The translations under genes were made by a program, and so were the position numbers. This document shows positions 42,712 through 50,653 of a stretch of 64,000 nt of DNA, piece after piece (within the stretch, counting starts at the first letter, position 1; every line of letters begins with the position of its first letter). This stretch comes from DASZHJ01 sp035604335 (GTDB lineage: Bacteria; Pseudomonadota; Alphaproteobacteria; ATCC43930; CGMCC-115725), in the NCBI GenBank assembly GCA_035604335.1, contig DATNIT010000136.1, positions 1-64,000 on the forward strand, written 5' to 3'. The notes under the pieces are model-generated. The model did not search any database. It was not told the DNA's origin and saw nothing but the letters and a program-made list of their open reading frames with translations.

Positions 42712-42804
42712 TCACCACAGAGACACAGAGAAGAACGTGACCGTTCGCTCGCGTCCATGACGACAAAGAGAAACTTCTCTGTGCTCTCTGTGTCTGCGTG
42801 GTGA
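42712..42804. repeat. Inverted repeat element between SDR and diiron genes
   Basis: TCACCACAGAGACACAGAG (42712-42730) faces CTCTGTGTCTGCGTGGTGA (about 42785-42803) with one extra-base mismatch, and AGAAG/CTTCT extends the arms. Its composition (AC/AG-rich, lower GC) differs from the flanks. Similar CACCACAGAGACACAGAG-type sequences recur in many genomes, so this looks like a small dispersed repeat inserted inside the operon. Confidence 0.65.
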
Positions 42805-42821
42805 ATCTTGTTTGCTTGTCA

Positions 42822-43736
42822 TTAAACAATCGGCTCGCTGCTGAAAGCCTCGAGGTCGGTTTCGGACCCGATATAATGCGGCTTGAGCGTGCTCGCGATG
42901 GCGGCGCCGAGTCCCTCGGCGCCGGGGTTGACGAGCCGCGCCACCGGCCGGGGTTGGGAGAACAGGAAAATCTCGCGCCCGCGCACGCCGAAGAGCTGAC
43001 CGGTGACGTCCTTCGCCTCCGGTCCCGCGAGCCAGGCGACAAGCTCGCCGACGGCGCGGGCGGGCACCTTGAGAGCGCGCTCCTTGTAGGTCGCCTGGGC
43101 GGGATTGGCGGGCTTGATGGTCTCGGTGACCCGGGTCGCCGCGAACGGCGCCACCGCGTTGGCGGTGACCCCGCTCCGCGCCATGTCGAGCGCCACCACT
43201 CGCGTCAGGCCGACCAGACCGGCCTTGGCGCTGGCATAGGCGGCCTGGCCGTAATTCCCGTAGAGCCCGGCGGTGGAGACGATGTTGACGATGCGGCCCC
43301 CGCCGCGGTTCGCCTTCGCCTGCTCGCGCATGACCGGCGTCGCCGCCGCGAGCACGTGGAATGCGGCGGAGAGATTGGTGCGCAGCACGGCATCCCAGTT
43401 CTCGGGCTCCGCTTTGAAGATGAAGCCGTCGCGCAGAATCGCGGCGGCGTTCACGACGATATCGAGGCCGCCGAAGCGTCTCACGGAGAACTCGACCGCG
43501 GCTTGCGCGGCGCTCGGACTGGCGATGCTCTCGGTGAAGGCGGCCGCGCGCTCGCCGAGCGCCTTGGCCACGCCCTGGGCCACGCTGGGATCCGCGCCGG
43601 TTCCATCGATCGAGGTGCCGTTGTCGGCGACCACCACCGCGGCTCCCCCGGCATACAGCGCCTCGGCGATGGCGCGGCCGATGCCGCGGCCGCCGCCGGT
43701 CACCAGCGCTACTCTGCCGGAGAGGTTTGCACTCAT
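42822..43736 (-). CDS. SDR oxidoreductase, hydroxyacyl-CoA dehydrogenase type
   Basis: 304 residues. NAD(P) motif TGGGRGIG (14-21), NAAAI, catalytic Ser in IVSTAGLYGNYGQAAYASAK and the Y-x3-K pair. The long C-terminal tail with GVRGREIFLFSQPRP resembles the SDR part of multifunctional beta-oxidation enzymes, so a CoA-linked alcohol is the likely substrate. The start overlaps the reductase stop by 4 bp. Second gene of the aromatic operon. Confidence 0.9.
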   Translation of the reverse strand: MSANLSGRVALVTGGGRGIGRAIAEALYAGGAAVVVADNGTSIDGTGADPSVAQGVAKALGERAAAFTESIASPSAAQAAVEFSVRRFGGLDIVVNAAAILRDGFIFKAEPENWDAVLRTNLSAAFHVLAAATPVMREQAKANRGGGRIVNIVSTAGLYGNYGQAAYASAKAGLVGLTRVVALDMARSGVTANAVAPFAATRVTETIKPANPAQATYKERALKVPARAVGELVAWLAGPEAKDVTGQLFGVRGREIFLFSQPRPVARLVNPGAEGLGAAIASTLKPHYIGSETDLEAFSSEPIV

Positions 43737-44767
43737 GTCCCGGTTCCCGTGCTCAGCGTTGGCTTGTCCGCCTCGGTATAGAACGCATCGGCATGGATGT
43801 CCTGCCGCCGCATCCCCGCATCCAGAAGCATCGCGGTCGCCGCCTCGACCATCACCGGCGGTCCCGCGATATAGGCCTTGGCGCCGTCGAGATCGCCGAG
43901 ATCGGCGGCCACCGCTTCGTGCACGAAGCCGCGGTGCCGCGCCGTCGGCAGCAGCGGCTCCGACAGCACCGGCGTGAAACGCAGGTTTGGATGCGTCGCC
44001 GCGAGCGCCGTGAAATGATCCTCGAGGTACAGGTCGCGCTCGTCGCGCACGCCGAAGTAGAGGTGGATCGGCTGACGCGCGCCGCGCCAAAGCGCGGTCT
44101 CCACAATCGACTTGATCGGCGCCAGGCCGGAGCCGCCGGCGATCGCCAGGATCGGACCGCTGTGATGCTCGCGCAGCCACGCGGAGCCGAACGGTCCCTC
44201 TAATCGCACCGTCTCGCCGACGCCGAGGTTCTGCACGATGTATCGGCTCACCGCACCGCCGGTCATGTGGCGGACGTGGAATTCCAGCACGGGCTCGTCG
44301 GGCCGGTTCGCCATGGAGAAGTCGCGGGGCGGCAAGGTCGCGACGCGCAGCGCCGCATACTGGCCCGCGGAGAAATCGAACGGACCGCCGGAGACGATCT
44401 CGAGGCGCACGCGCTTGATGTCGTGCGTGAGATCCTCGAGCGAGATCACGCGGCAGATCAGCTGGCGCAGCGGATGCGCCACCACCTCGTCGGTCTCGAG
44501 CCAGGCGACGGTGGCGTCGCTCCAGGGCGTCGCGCGGCAGGCGAGGATCAGGCCTTGCGCGCGGTCCTCCGCGGTGAGCGCGTAATCGGAATAGGGCGCC
44601 AAGTCGACCTCGCCGCTCTCAAGCACCGACTTGCAGGCGCCGCAGTTGCCGGAGCGGCAGCCGTGCGGGTAGGGCACGCATTCGGCGAGCGCCGCCTCCA
44701 GGATCGTCTGTCCCGGTTCGACCGATATCGGGCCGCCGTGCTGGCGGATGGTGACCGCAAACGACAT
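43733..44767 (-). CDS. Ferredoxin:NAD(P)H reductase with N-terminal plant-type [2Fe-2S] domain
   Basis: 344 residues from the ATG at 44767. Cluster ligands are Cys37, Cys42, Cys45 and Cys77 (HGCRSGNCGACKS; ILACRATP). The FAD-binding domain has RDFSMANRPDE and the NAD domain AIAGGSGLAPIKSIVE, with a terminal AYIAGPPVMVEAA. It is the electron-supply subunit typical of PaaE, BoxA-linked or dioxygenase systems and probably feeds the PaaA-like diiron protein. It is first in the operon, with a 347-bp leader region (44768-45114) upstream. Confidence 0.93.
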   Translation of the reverse strand: MSFAVTIRQHGGPISVEPGQTILEAALAECVPYPHGCRSGNCGACKSVLESGEVDLAPYSDYALTAEDRAQGLILACRATPWSDATVAWLETDEVVAHPLRQLICRVISLEDLTHDIKRVRLEIVSGGPFDFSAGQYAALRVATLPPRDFSMANRPDEPVLEFHVRHMTGGAVSRYIVQNLGVGETVRLEGPFGSAWLREHHSGPILAIAGGSGLAPIKSIVETALWRGARQPIHLYFGVRDERDLYLEDHFTALAATHPNLRFTPVLSEPLLPTARHRGFVHEAVAADLGDLDGAKAYIAGPPVMVEAATAMLLDAGMRRQDIHADAFYTEADKPTLSTGTGT

Positions 44768-44905
44768 CTCAAACGCGTCCGGAGCCAAACCCCGCTGAAA
44801 ATGATTTGGGCACCAAATTGTTTAGGCGGTCAACCATTAACCACGCCTTTGCGGACAGGATCGCAAGCGGCTGAAAAGCGGTTTAAGTCTGGGAAGGCAA
44901 AGCCC

Positions 44906-44946
44906 AAAAAACATGGCGCCCGGTCAGGGGGGATTGACCGGGCGCC
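44906..44946 (-). terminator. Intrinsic terminator in the leader of the aromatic operon
   Basis: A perfect 12-bp stem, GGCGCCCGGTCA (44915-44926) with TGACCGGGCGCC (44935-44946), loop of 8. Read on the minus strand it is followed by three bases and six T residues (44911-44906), the classical Rho-independent form. It lies downstream of the hydrolase gene and 139 bp ahead of the reductase start, so it either ends the hydrolase transcript or acts as an attenuator. Confidence 0.8.
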
Positions 44947-44961
44947 GGAAGCGCCGTTGGG

Positions 44962-45031
44962 GGAGTCCGAACCGGCAGGGGAACCGGTATCGGACAGTCG
45001 GAGGGAGGGTCCACCGACCGCTTCGGACTCC
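44962..45031 (-). ncRNA. Structured RNA candidate with alternative pairing, upstream of a terminator
   Basis: A 10-bp closing stem (GGAGTCCGAA 44962-44971 with TTCGGACTCC 45022-45031) encloses two hairpins: ACCGG/CCGGT (44971-44988) and GTCGG/CCGAC (44997-45018). GTCCGA at 44965-44970 can pair with TCGGAC at either 44990-44995 or 45023-45028, giving two exclusive folds. On the minus strand an intrinsic terminator follows 15 nt later. This matches either a small RNA or a leader switch. It fits no RNA family I recognise. The remainder of the 44768-45114 gap shows nothing further. Confidence 0.5.
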
Positions 45032-45114
45032 TGAACTTGGTGCGACATGGGCGACACAGCAGGCGCGGAAGTGGTGGGTCTCCTATGCACAAAACGCATG
45101 GCTCGGTCGGCCGG

Positions 45115-46032
45115 CTAAACCTTCCGTAGCAGCAACTCCCGACAGGCCTCCGGTTGCTGGAAAATCATCATGTGGCCGGTGCCGGGCAGCGCCACTAGGT
45201 CAGCGCTCGGAATTCCCGCGGCAATTCCGGCCATCGCGCCGCTCACCCAGTCCCGGTCCGGGGCGCTGGCGTCGCCGCTGACAAGGTGCACCCGCTGACG
45301 GATCCGCGGCAGGTGCTGCCAGGTGTCGGCGTCCCGGTGGACCGCAAAGACCGTGCTTTCGACGTCCGGCGGACAACAAAGGACACAGCCCCCGGCGGCG
45401 TCCGGCTTCAGGGTTGCCCGGCAATGGGCGGCGAGCATCTCGGGGACGAAGCTGCGAAACACACCTCGGGTCCGTAAATACGCGAACAGAGCCTCGGGGC
45501 TTTCCCAGCGCGCTTGCCGCCGGGCCGCGCCCCGGATCAGCCGCTCCTGCTGCTCGATCGCCTCGGGATAATTCGCGGCGTCCTTGGGCGGGAAGATCGG
45601 CGGCTCGAACAATGTGATGCGATCGAAGGGCAGCTCCGCTCCCCGCACAGCAAGCCGGACCGCCGCCGCTGCCGAGAGCGAATGGCCCGCGTACTGCAGA
45701 GGCCCGGCGCCAAGACGCGCGAGTAGCGCGCCGACGATCTCCGCAAGGTCGTCCGCGAGACGATCCACCGAGAAGACGGTCGCGAGCGGTCCCTCCGGCC
45801 AGGACGAGCCGCCATGCCCGCGTGCATCGAACGCGAAGACGCGGAAATCGCGCGCGAGGTCGCGGAGCCATGGACCATAGGAGCCGGCCGCGAGGCCATT
45901 GGCATGACCCACCAGCAGCGCGGGGGCGGCATGAGCTCCGCCCGCCTCGTAAACCCTGAGCCGCGCGCCGTCGGACGCCGCAACCTCGAAGGACTCCACG
46001 GCATCGCTCAACGAGAGAAAGCGTTGGCTCAT
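45115..46032 (-). CDS. Alpha/beta hydrolase
   Basis: 305 residues from the ATG at 46032. Motifs: VGHANGLAAGSYGPW (oxyanion region), FDARGHGGSS, nucleophile Ser in YAGHSLSAAAAV, a probable acid Asp in SGDASAPD and base His in PGTGHMMIF. The nucleophile motif GHSLSA is the form seen in some esterases and C-C hydrolases. It is divergent from a MarR regulator with a palindrome between them, so the pair is probably one regulatory unit. The neighbouring aromatic operon makes an aromatic ester or ring-cleavage product a possible substrate. Confidence 0.85.
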   Translation of the reverse strand: MSQRFLSLSDAVESFEVAASDGARLRVYEAGGAHAAPALLVGHANGLAAGSYGPWLRDLARDFRVFAFDARGHGGSSWPEGPLATVFSVDRLADDLAEIVGALLARLGAGPLQYAGHSLSAAAAVRLAVRGAELPFDRITLFEPPIFPPKDAANYPEAIEQQERLIRGAARRQARWESPEALFAYLRTRGVFRSFVPEMLAAHCRATLKPDAAGGCVLCCPPDVESTVFAVHRDADTWQHLPRIRQRVHLVSGDASAPDRDWVSGAMAGIAAGIPSADLVALPGTGHMMIFQQPEACRELLLRKV

Positions 46033-46071
46033 CGCATCCGCCTTGTAAGCCCGTGGGACTCTATCGCATCC

Positions 46072-46088
46072 TCGCTCCGCCCGAGCGA
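46072..46088. promoter_or_regulatory. Palindrome between divergent hydrolase and MarR genes
   Basis: TCGCTC-CGCCC-GAGCGA is a perfect inverted repeat 40 bp ahead of the hydrolase start and 33 bp ahead of the MarR start, in the 88-bp shared promoter region. MarR proteins usually bind such sites next to their own gene. Candidate operator. Confidence 0.45.
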
Positions 46089-46120
46089 CAATACGCGGGC
46101 CGCACAATCAGGGGTCCGAC

Positions 46121-46585
46121 GTGCCGAGCGACAAGCCCTCCGGCCCGAGCCGAGACACCGAGATCTCGCTCGGGCTGCTCTCCAGTCTGCTCGGCTACAA
46201 TCTGCGCCGCGCGCAGGTCGCGGTGTTCCAGAACTTCACGGAGATGGTGGGCACCTCGGAGCTTACGCCCGGACAGTTCGGCGTGCTGGTGGTGATCGAC
46301 GCCAATCCCGGCCTAAGCCAGACCCAGCTCGGGAACGCGCTCGGCATCGACCGCTCGACCGTCGTCGCGGTGATCGACCGGCTCGAATCGCGCGGGCTCG
46401 TGACGCGCCAGCCGTCGCCCCACGACCGCCGCTCGCACGCGCTGCACTTGAGCGAGAACGGTCGGGCGACGCTCAGCCGCCTGACCGAGCGCGTGCGCAC
46501 CCACGAGCGCGAGATCGTTCGCCAACTGTCCGCCGACGAGCAGGCGCAGCTGATCGAGCTCCTGAGCCGGGTCGCGCGGGGGTAG
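46121..46585 (+). CDS. MarR family transcriptional regulator
   Basis: 154 residues, GTG start. The winged helix-turn-helix is complete: LTPGQFGVLVVIDANPGLSQ, TQLGNALGIDRSTVVAVIDRLESRGLVTRQPSPHDRRSHAL (recognition helix and beta wing), followed by dimerisation helices. MarR proteins usually repress a divergent gene until a phenolic ligand binds; here that gene is the hydrolase at 45115, near an aromatic-degradation operon. Confidence 0.92.
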   Translation: MPSDKPSGPSRDTEISLGLLSSLLGYNLRRAQVAVFQNFTEMVGTSELTPGQFGVLVVIDANPGLSQTQLGNALGIDRSTVVAVIDRLESRGLVTRQPSPHDRRSHALHLSENGRATLSRLTERVRTHEREIVRQLSADEQAQLIELLSRVARG

Positions 46586-46749
46586 CGGAAGCAGCGTGCG
46601 GATCGGCCCGGCCGCGACGGAGAGCGGATGTCGAGGCCGGGCTCGATCCCGGCGGACGCGAATGCAGCCGATCGGCGCGCCGCCGCCTGAAGCGATCGGT
46701 AGACTAGGGTCGGGTGCCTAACCTGTAAAGGCGCCTTCGCCGGTAAGGC

Positions 46750-48453
46750 TCAGCGATTCTCCCGCAGCAGGTTGGTGCCGCAGATGTAACCCCAGGTGAG
46801 GCAGGGGCCGATGGTGGTACCGGATCCGACCGCGCGGGTGCCGATCGGGTTCGCCATGGCGTTTCCGGCGCAATAAAGGCCGGCGATGATGCTGCCGTCG
46901 GGGCGAAGCACCTGGCCCTTCTCGTTGGTGCGCGCGCCACCCTTGGTGCCGACCGTCGAGCGGTTGAGCGGCACCGCGACGAATGGCGCCTGCTCGACGG
47001 TGCCGAGCGCTGGGTTGCTGGCTGCGCCAGGCGTGTGCGTCTTGTAGCGCTCCCAAACGCTCTCGCCGCGATGGAAATCCTCGTCGCGGCCCGCGCGCAC
47101 GAAGCCGTTGAAGCGCTCGACGGTCGCCTTGAGCGCATCCGCGGGCACGCCGATCGTCGCGGCGAGCGCCTCCAGCGTCGGTGCCGTGCGCACCCAGCCC
47201 TTGCGCTTGCGCGCATACCACCCGAACAATCGCGGCGCTTTGAGGAAGCGCGCGTCGGCGATCACCCAGCACGGTAGATGTAGCACCTCGCCCGTCGCGG
47301 GATCGCGGCGGTCGAGCTCGTAACCGATGTTGTAGTCGTACTCGCTGACGAAGCGCCGGCCGGTGCGGTCCACCACGATCGCATGAGGATGCGCCTGGAA
47401 GGTCGCGGGCATGCCGTGCGGCTTGCCTTCGTAGGTCGTGGGCAGGAGTGGATAGACGTTCGCCTGGTCCATCCGCTCGATCGCGGCGCCGATCTTCGCC
47501 GCCATCTTCTGGCCGTCGCCGGTGTTGGTGGGCGGGCTGCCGATCATGTCCATCGGGCCCGGGAAATTCTTCTTGTAGAGCTCGGGGTCCCACTCGAAGC
47601 CGCCGGTCGCCAGCACGACGCCGCGCCGCGCGGTGAGGCGCTCGCGTTTCCCGTTCCGCTCGACCTCTACCCCTTCGACCCGGCCGCCCGCGGCATCGAC
47701 GATCAGCTCGGTCACCCGGGACTCCAGCTCGAGCCGGCAGCCCGCGTCGAGCACGCCCTTGATCATGCCGATCATCAGCGCGTTGCCCTGGGCCGCGCTG
47801 TCCGTGAGGATGCGCGACAGCAGCTTCGGCCAGAGCCTGAAGGCCGCGCGCACGGGATGCCCGTAGGGATCCTCGCCGGTCATCTCCTGATAGGTAAAGC
47901 GGTGCGGCAGCGTCGAGCGTCGAAGCTTCGGCGCCAGCGGCCCCAGGAGCCGCCGGCTCAGCGGTCGCGGCGAGAGCATGCGACCGAGCTTCTTGCCGCC
48001 GGGCTTCTCCGCCTGCGGGTCCGGCTCCTGCACCAGGGCGAAGCGCAGCGGCGTGTGAGTTTCCACGAACTCCAGCATCTTGGGCGCCTGCTCGACGAAG
48101 GCGCGCCAGAGATGCTCCTCCGTCTTCTCCCAACCCGGCGCCGAGGCCGCGCGAAGATACGTCAGCACCTCCTCGGGACTGTCCGAGAGGCCCGCCGCGC
48201 GCGCATGGTGATTGCACGGGATCCAGGTGCCGGCGCCCGACATGGCGCTGGTGCCGCCGACCTTCTCGCTCTTCTCGAGGATGAGCACGGAGGCGCCGCC
48301 CAGCCGCGCGGCCAGCGCCGCCGCCAGCGCGGCGGCACCCGACCCGACCACGATGACGTCGGGGGCTGTATCGGAAGCACTTTGCGGAGAGGGGCGCGAG
48401 TCGGGCACGGCGACGAGAGAGTAGGACAGAATCCGGCCCGGGGGAATCGGCAC
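46750..48453 (-). CDS. FAD-dependent dehydrogenase, 3-ketosteroid-1-dehydrogenase/fumarate-reductase family
   Basis: 567 residues from a GTG at 48453; a GTG at 48408 is an alternative. FAD motif VIVVGSGAAALAAALAARLGG, then EKVGGTSAMSGAG (the KstD-type GG-T/S motif), VVLATGGFEWDPELY, and C-terminal GLYCAGNAMANPIGTRAVGSGTTIGP. This matches the KstD-like group that desaturates or reduces steroid and aliphatic substrates. No other steroid genes are nearby, so the substrate is open. It converges with the MarR gene; the 164-bp gap has only short GC hairpins. Confidence 0.88.
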   Translation of the reverse strand: MPIPPGRILSYSLVAVPDSRPSPQSASDTAPDVIVVGSGAAALAAALAARLGGASVLILEKSEKVGGTSAMSGAGTWIPCNHHARAAGLSDSPEEVLTYLRAASAPGWEKTEEHLWRAFVEQAPKMLEFVETHTPLRFALVQEPDPQAEKPGGKKLGRMLSPRPLSRRLLGPLAPKLRRSTLPHRFTYQEMTGEDPYGHPVRAAFRLWPKLLSRILTDSAAQGNALMIGMIKGVLDAGCRLELESRVTELIVDAAGGRVEGVEVERNGKRERLTARRGVVLATGGFEWDPELYKKNFPGPMDMIGSPPTNTGDGQKMAAKIGAAIERMDQANVYPLLPTTYEGKPHGMPATFQAHPHAIVVDRTGRRFVSEYDYNIGYELDRRDPATGEVLHLPCWVIADARFLKAPRLFGWYARKRKGWVRTAPTLEALAATIGVPADALKATVERFNGFVRAGRDEDFHRGESVWERYKTHTPGAASNPALGTVEQAPFVAVPLNRSTVGTKGGARTNEKGQVLRPDGSIIAGLYCAGNAMANPIGTRAVGSGTTIGPCLTWGYICGTNLLRENR

Positions 48454-48562
48454 GAAACTGGTTATCCACCGAGCAATTGCGGTTCCGCTGGCGGCTAGAT
48501 AGTCTTTGCGGGGCTACACCGCGTCGGGGCAGGGCAAACTGCGGTCGCTCAGGGGGATCACG

Positions 48563-49225
48563 ATGTCTCGCCGAATCGCGCTCGCTTGCGCCGCGCTCCT
48601 GCTCTGTGCGGGATGCGGCCATTACGTCGACGTGAAGGGACGGCTCGCCGCCTTGGACAAGACGCAGCCGACGGCGACGGTGGCGGACTTGGTCTACGAG
48701 AAGCTCGGGCCGCGCGCGGACCGGACCTTCTGGATCGATGAAAAGAGCCCGGTCGTCGACTTCGGCAAGGACGGCAAGAGCTACACGGCTGCGTTCGAGC
48801 TGCCCGCTTCCGGCGACTACATGCTCCGCATGCGCAGCTACTCGCTCCACGCCGGCCTCCTGGACGCGGCGGTGTTCTTCCCAGTTGTCGTCTTTCTCGA
48901 TGCCGACAAGAATCCGCTCACGACTTCCGGCGCGTGGACGGCGTCCCGGGGCGGCCTCTTCACTGACGAGCCCAACGCTTCGGTCCTGCTCGAGTATTCC
49001 GAATGGATCACGCCCGAGCGCAACTTCCGCTACATTGTCATCCACACCACGCCTGACCTGATCGCGCGTGGCGGGCGAGCGGCCCTCCCATCCCCGGTGC
49101 AGGTGGCCGCAGCCTCCTACCACTACGTCCCGCTCTTCTTCCCCACCGGACCGGCCGGACCGATCGAGCTCGAAGGCTCGGCCGTCGGGTATTTGCGGAT
49201 CAAGATCGAGCCTCGAGAGGAATGA
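48563..49225 (+). CDS. MalM-like lipoprotein, first of a tandem pair
   Basis: 220 residues. The start ATG at 48563 follows AGGGGG. Lipobox LLLCAGC puts the lipidated Cys near residue 16. The domain (SPVVDFGKDGKSYTAAFELP, YMLRMRSYSLHAGLLDAAVFFPVVVFLDADKN, and a terminal AVGYLRIKIEP) resembles MalM, the maltose-operon periplasmic protein of unknown role. No sugar-transport genes adjoin. The adjacent gene is a clear duplicate. Family assignment is by pattern and needs a profile search. Confidence 0.75.
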   Translation: MSRRIALACAALLLCAGCGHYVDVKGRLAALDKTQPTATVADLVYEKLGPRADRTFWIDEKSPVVDFGKDGKSYTAAFELPASGDYMLRMRSYSLHAGLLDAAVFFPVVVFLDADKNPLTTSGAWTASRGGLFTDEPNASVLLEYSEWITPERNFRYIVIHTTPDLIARGGRAALPSPVQVAAASYHYVPLFFPTGPAGPIELEGSAVGYLRIKIEPREE

Positions 49226-49229
49226 TCCC

Positions 49230-49901
49230 GTGAGCAAAGCAGTGTCTCGTCGGGTCGCGCTCGCGTGCGCGACGCTCCTGTTGTGCGCGGGCTGCGGCCA
49301 TTTCGTCGATGTGCGGGGCCACCTCGCGAGCCTGGAGAAAGCACAGCCGACCGCGACGCTGGCCGACTTGCCGTATGAGAAGCTCGCCTTGCCCACCGAC
49401 CAGACATTCTGGGTCGACGAGAAGAGCCCGATCGTCGATTTCGGGCAGGAGGGCAAGAGCTACGTCAGGGCGTTCGCGCTTCCGGTCGGAAACTATCGTG
49501 TCCAGATCCGCAGCTACTCGCTCCGGAACGGGCTATTGGACGCTGCCATGTTCTTTCCGGTCGTCGCCCTCCTCGACGCCGACAAGAATCGGATCGATAC
49601 AGGCGGGCCTTGGACGCAGCACAAGGGCGGCATCTTCAGCGACGAGCCGAACGAGGCGATTTTCCTGGAAGACATCGAGTGGATAAAGCCGGAGAAGCCC
49701 TTCCGATACATCGTCCTCTACACGACTCCCGCCCTCATCGCGCGTGGCGGGCAGGCGGCGCTGCAAAGCCCGGTGCAGCTTGCGGCCGCGAGCTACCACT
49801 ACGCGCCGATCTTCATTCCTTCGGGGCCAACCGGACCGATCCCGCTGGCAGGCTCGGCGGTGGGCTATCTCTCGATCAAGCTCGAGCCCACGAAGCCGTA
49901 G
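49230..49901 (+). CDS. MalM-like lipoprotein, second of a tandem pair
   Basis: 223 residues from a GTG at 49230 preceded by GAGAGGA. Lipobox LLLCAGC, then the same order of blocks as its neighbour (SPIVDFGQEGKSYVRAFALP, VQIRSYSLRNGLLDAAMFFP, AVGYLSIKLEP). The two proteins are similar along their whole length, only 4 bp apart, and must come from a tandem duplication. Divergence is spread over the protein, so both copies are probably kept by selection. Confidence 0.78.
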   Translation: MSKAVSRRVALACATLLLCAGCGHFVDVRGHLASLEKAQPTATLADLPYEKLALPTDQTFWVDEKSPIVDFGQEGKSYVRAFALPVGNYRVQIRSYSLRNGLLDAAMFFPVVALLDADKNRIDTGGPWTQHKGGIFSDEPNEAIFLEDIEWIKPEKPFRYIVLYTTPALIARGGQAALQSPVQLAAASYHYAPIFIPSGPTGPIPLAGSAVGYLSIKLEPTKP

Positions 49902-49965
49902 CGTCGATGAGAGCGATCGGGCGTTTGCAGAATGCTCGAAAATGGCCCAGTTCTTGGCGGACCGC

Positions 49966-50640
49966 CTAGAGACGGTGCCTCGTCCCGCGTAGCGCCCCGA
50001 TCACATCCGCCGCCGTCGCGACCGCGCCGAAGACGCCGTCCTCGACCGTCACCATGTGGACCGCGGCGGCGTGCGCGTAGGCGTCGCCGCTGGCGCAGGC
50101 GTCCTCGATGAGGAGGCACTGGAAGTTGCGGTCATGCGCCTCGCGCAAGGTCGAGTGGACGCAGACGTCGGTAGTGCAGCCCGCGAACATCACGTGCTCG
50201 ATGCCGCGCACGCGCAGGATCTGCTCGAGGTCGGTGTAGGTGAAGGCGCCGTTCGCGGTCTTGTCGACGATCACGTCCTCGGGATCGACCGGCAGCTCCG
50301 GCGCGATCTCGAAGCCGGGCGAGCCCCGCACCAGCACCCGCGTCCCCTCGAGCCCGCCGCGCTTGCGGCGCCAGCGCTCGTAGGGCGTCATGTCCGCGAG
50401 ATCGGCACGATAGCCTTGGCGCGTGTGCACGATGAGGCCGCCCACGGATCGCACGGCATCGATGACCGAGCGCACCGCCGGCAGGATCGCCCGCACCGGC
50501 GTCACGTCATAACCGCGCTTGGCAAGATACCCATCGGGCGAGACGAAATCGATCTGCAGGTCGATCGCCAGAAGCGCCAACCGCGCGGGATCGAGCTTGC
50601 CGTCGTAGGGAAAGTCAAACGGGCGCGCTTTGATAGGCAC
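49966..50640 (-). CDS. Isochorismatase-family cysteine hydrolase
   Basis: 224 residues from the GTG at 50640. Catalytic triad Asp27 (LLAIDLQIDFV), Lys127 (VDKTANGAF) and Cys160 (FAGCTTDVCVHST), with the family cis-peptide region before the Cys. The N-terminus PIKARPFDFPYDG and the VRGSPGFEI block resemble biuret- and ureidoacrylate-hydrolase-like amidohydrolases (RutB group). It follows the WYL regulator gene by 13 bp on the same strand and may be co-transcribed. Confidence 0.88.
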   Translation of the reverse strand: MPIKARPFDFPYDGKLDPARLALLAIDLQIDFVSPDGYLAKRGYDVTPVRAILPAVRSVIDAVRSVGGLIVHTRQGYRADLADMTPYERWRRKRGGLEGTRVLVRGSPGFEIAPELPVDPEDVIVDKTANGAFTYTDLEQILRVRGIEHVMFAGCTTDVCVHSTLREAHDRNFQCLLIEDACASGDAYAHAAAVHMVTVEDGVFGAVATAADVIGALRGTRHRL

Positions 50641-50653
50641 TCGGGGTAGGCTC

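Noticed and set aside
44962..45031. tRNA or tRNA-like gene, suggested by a GGTTCGGACTCC end on the minus strand
   Set aside because: No D-arm or anticodon arm can be drawn and the internal promoter-like bases are missing; treated as a structured leader or small RNA instead.
44830..45099. An 89-codon minus-strand open frame in the leader region
   Set aside because: It covers the terminator and the structured RNA, has Pro/Ser-rich low-complexity translation and no ribosome-binding site.
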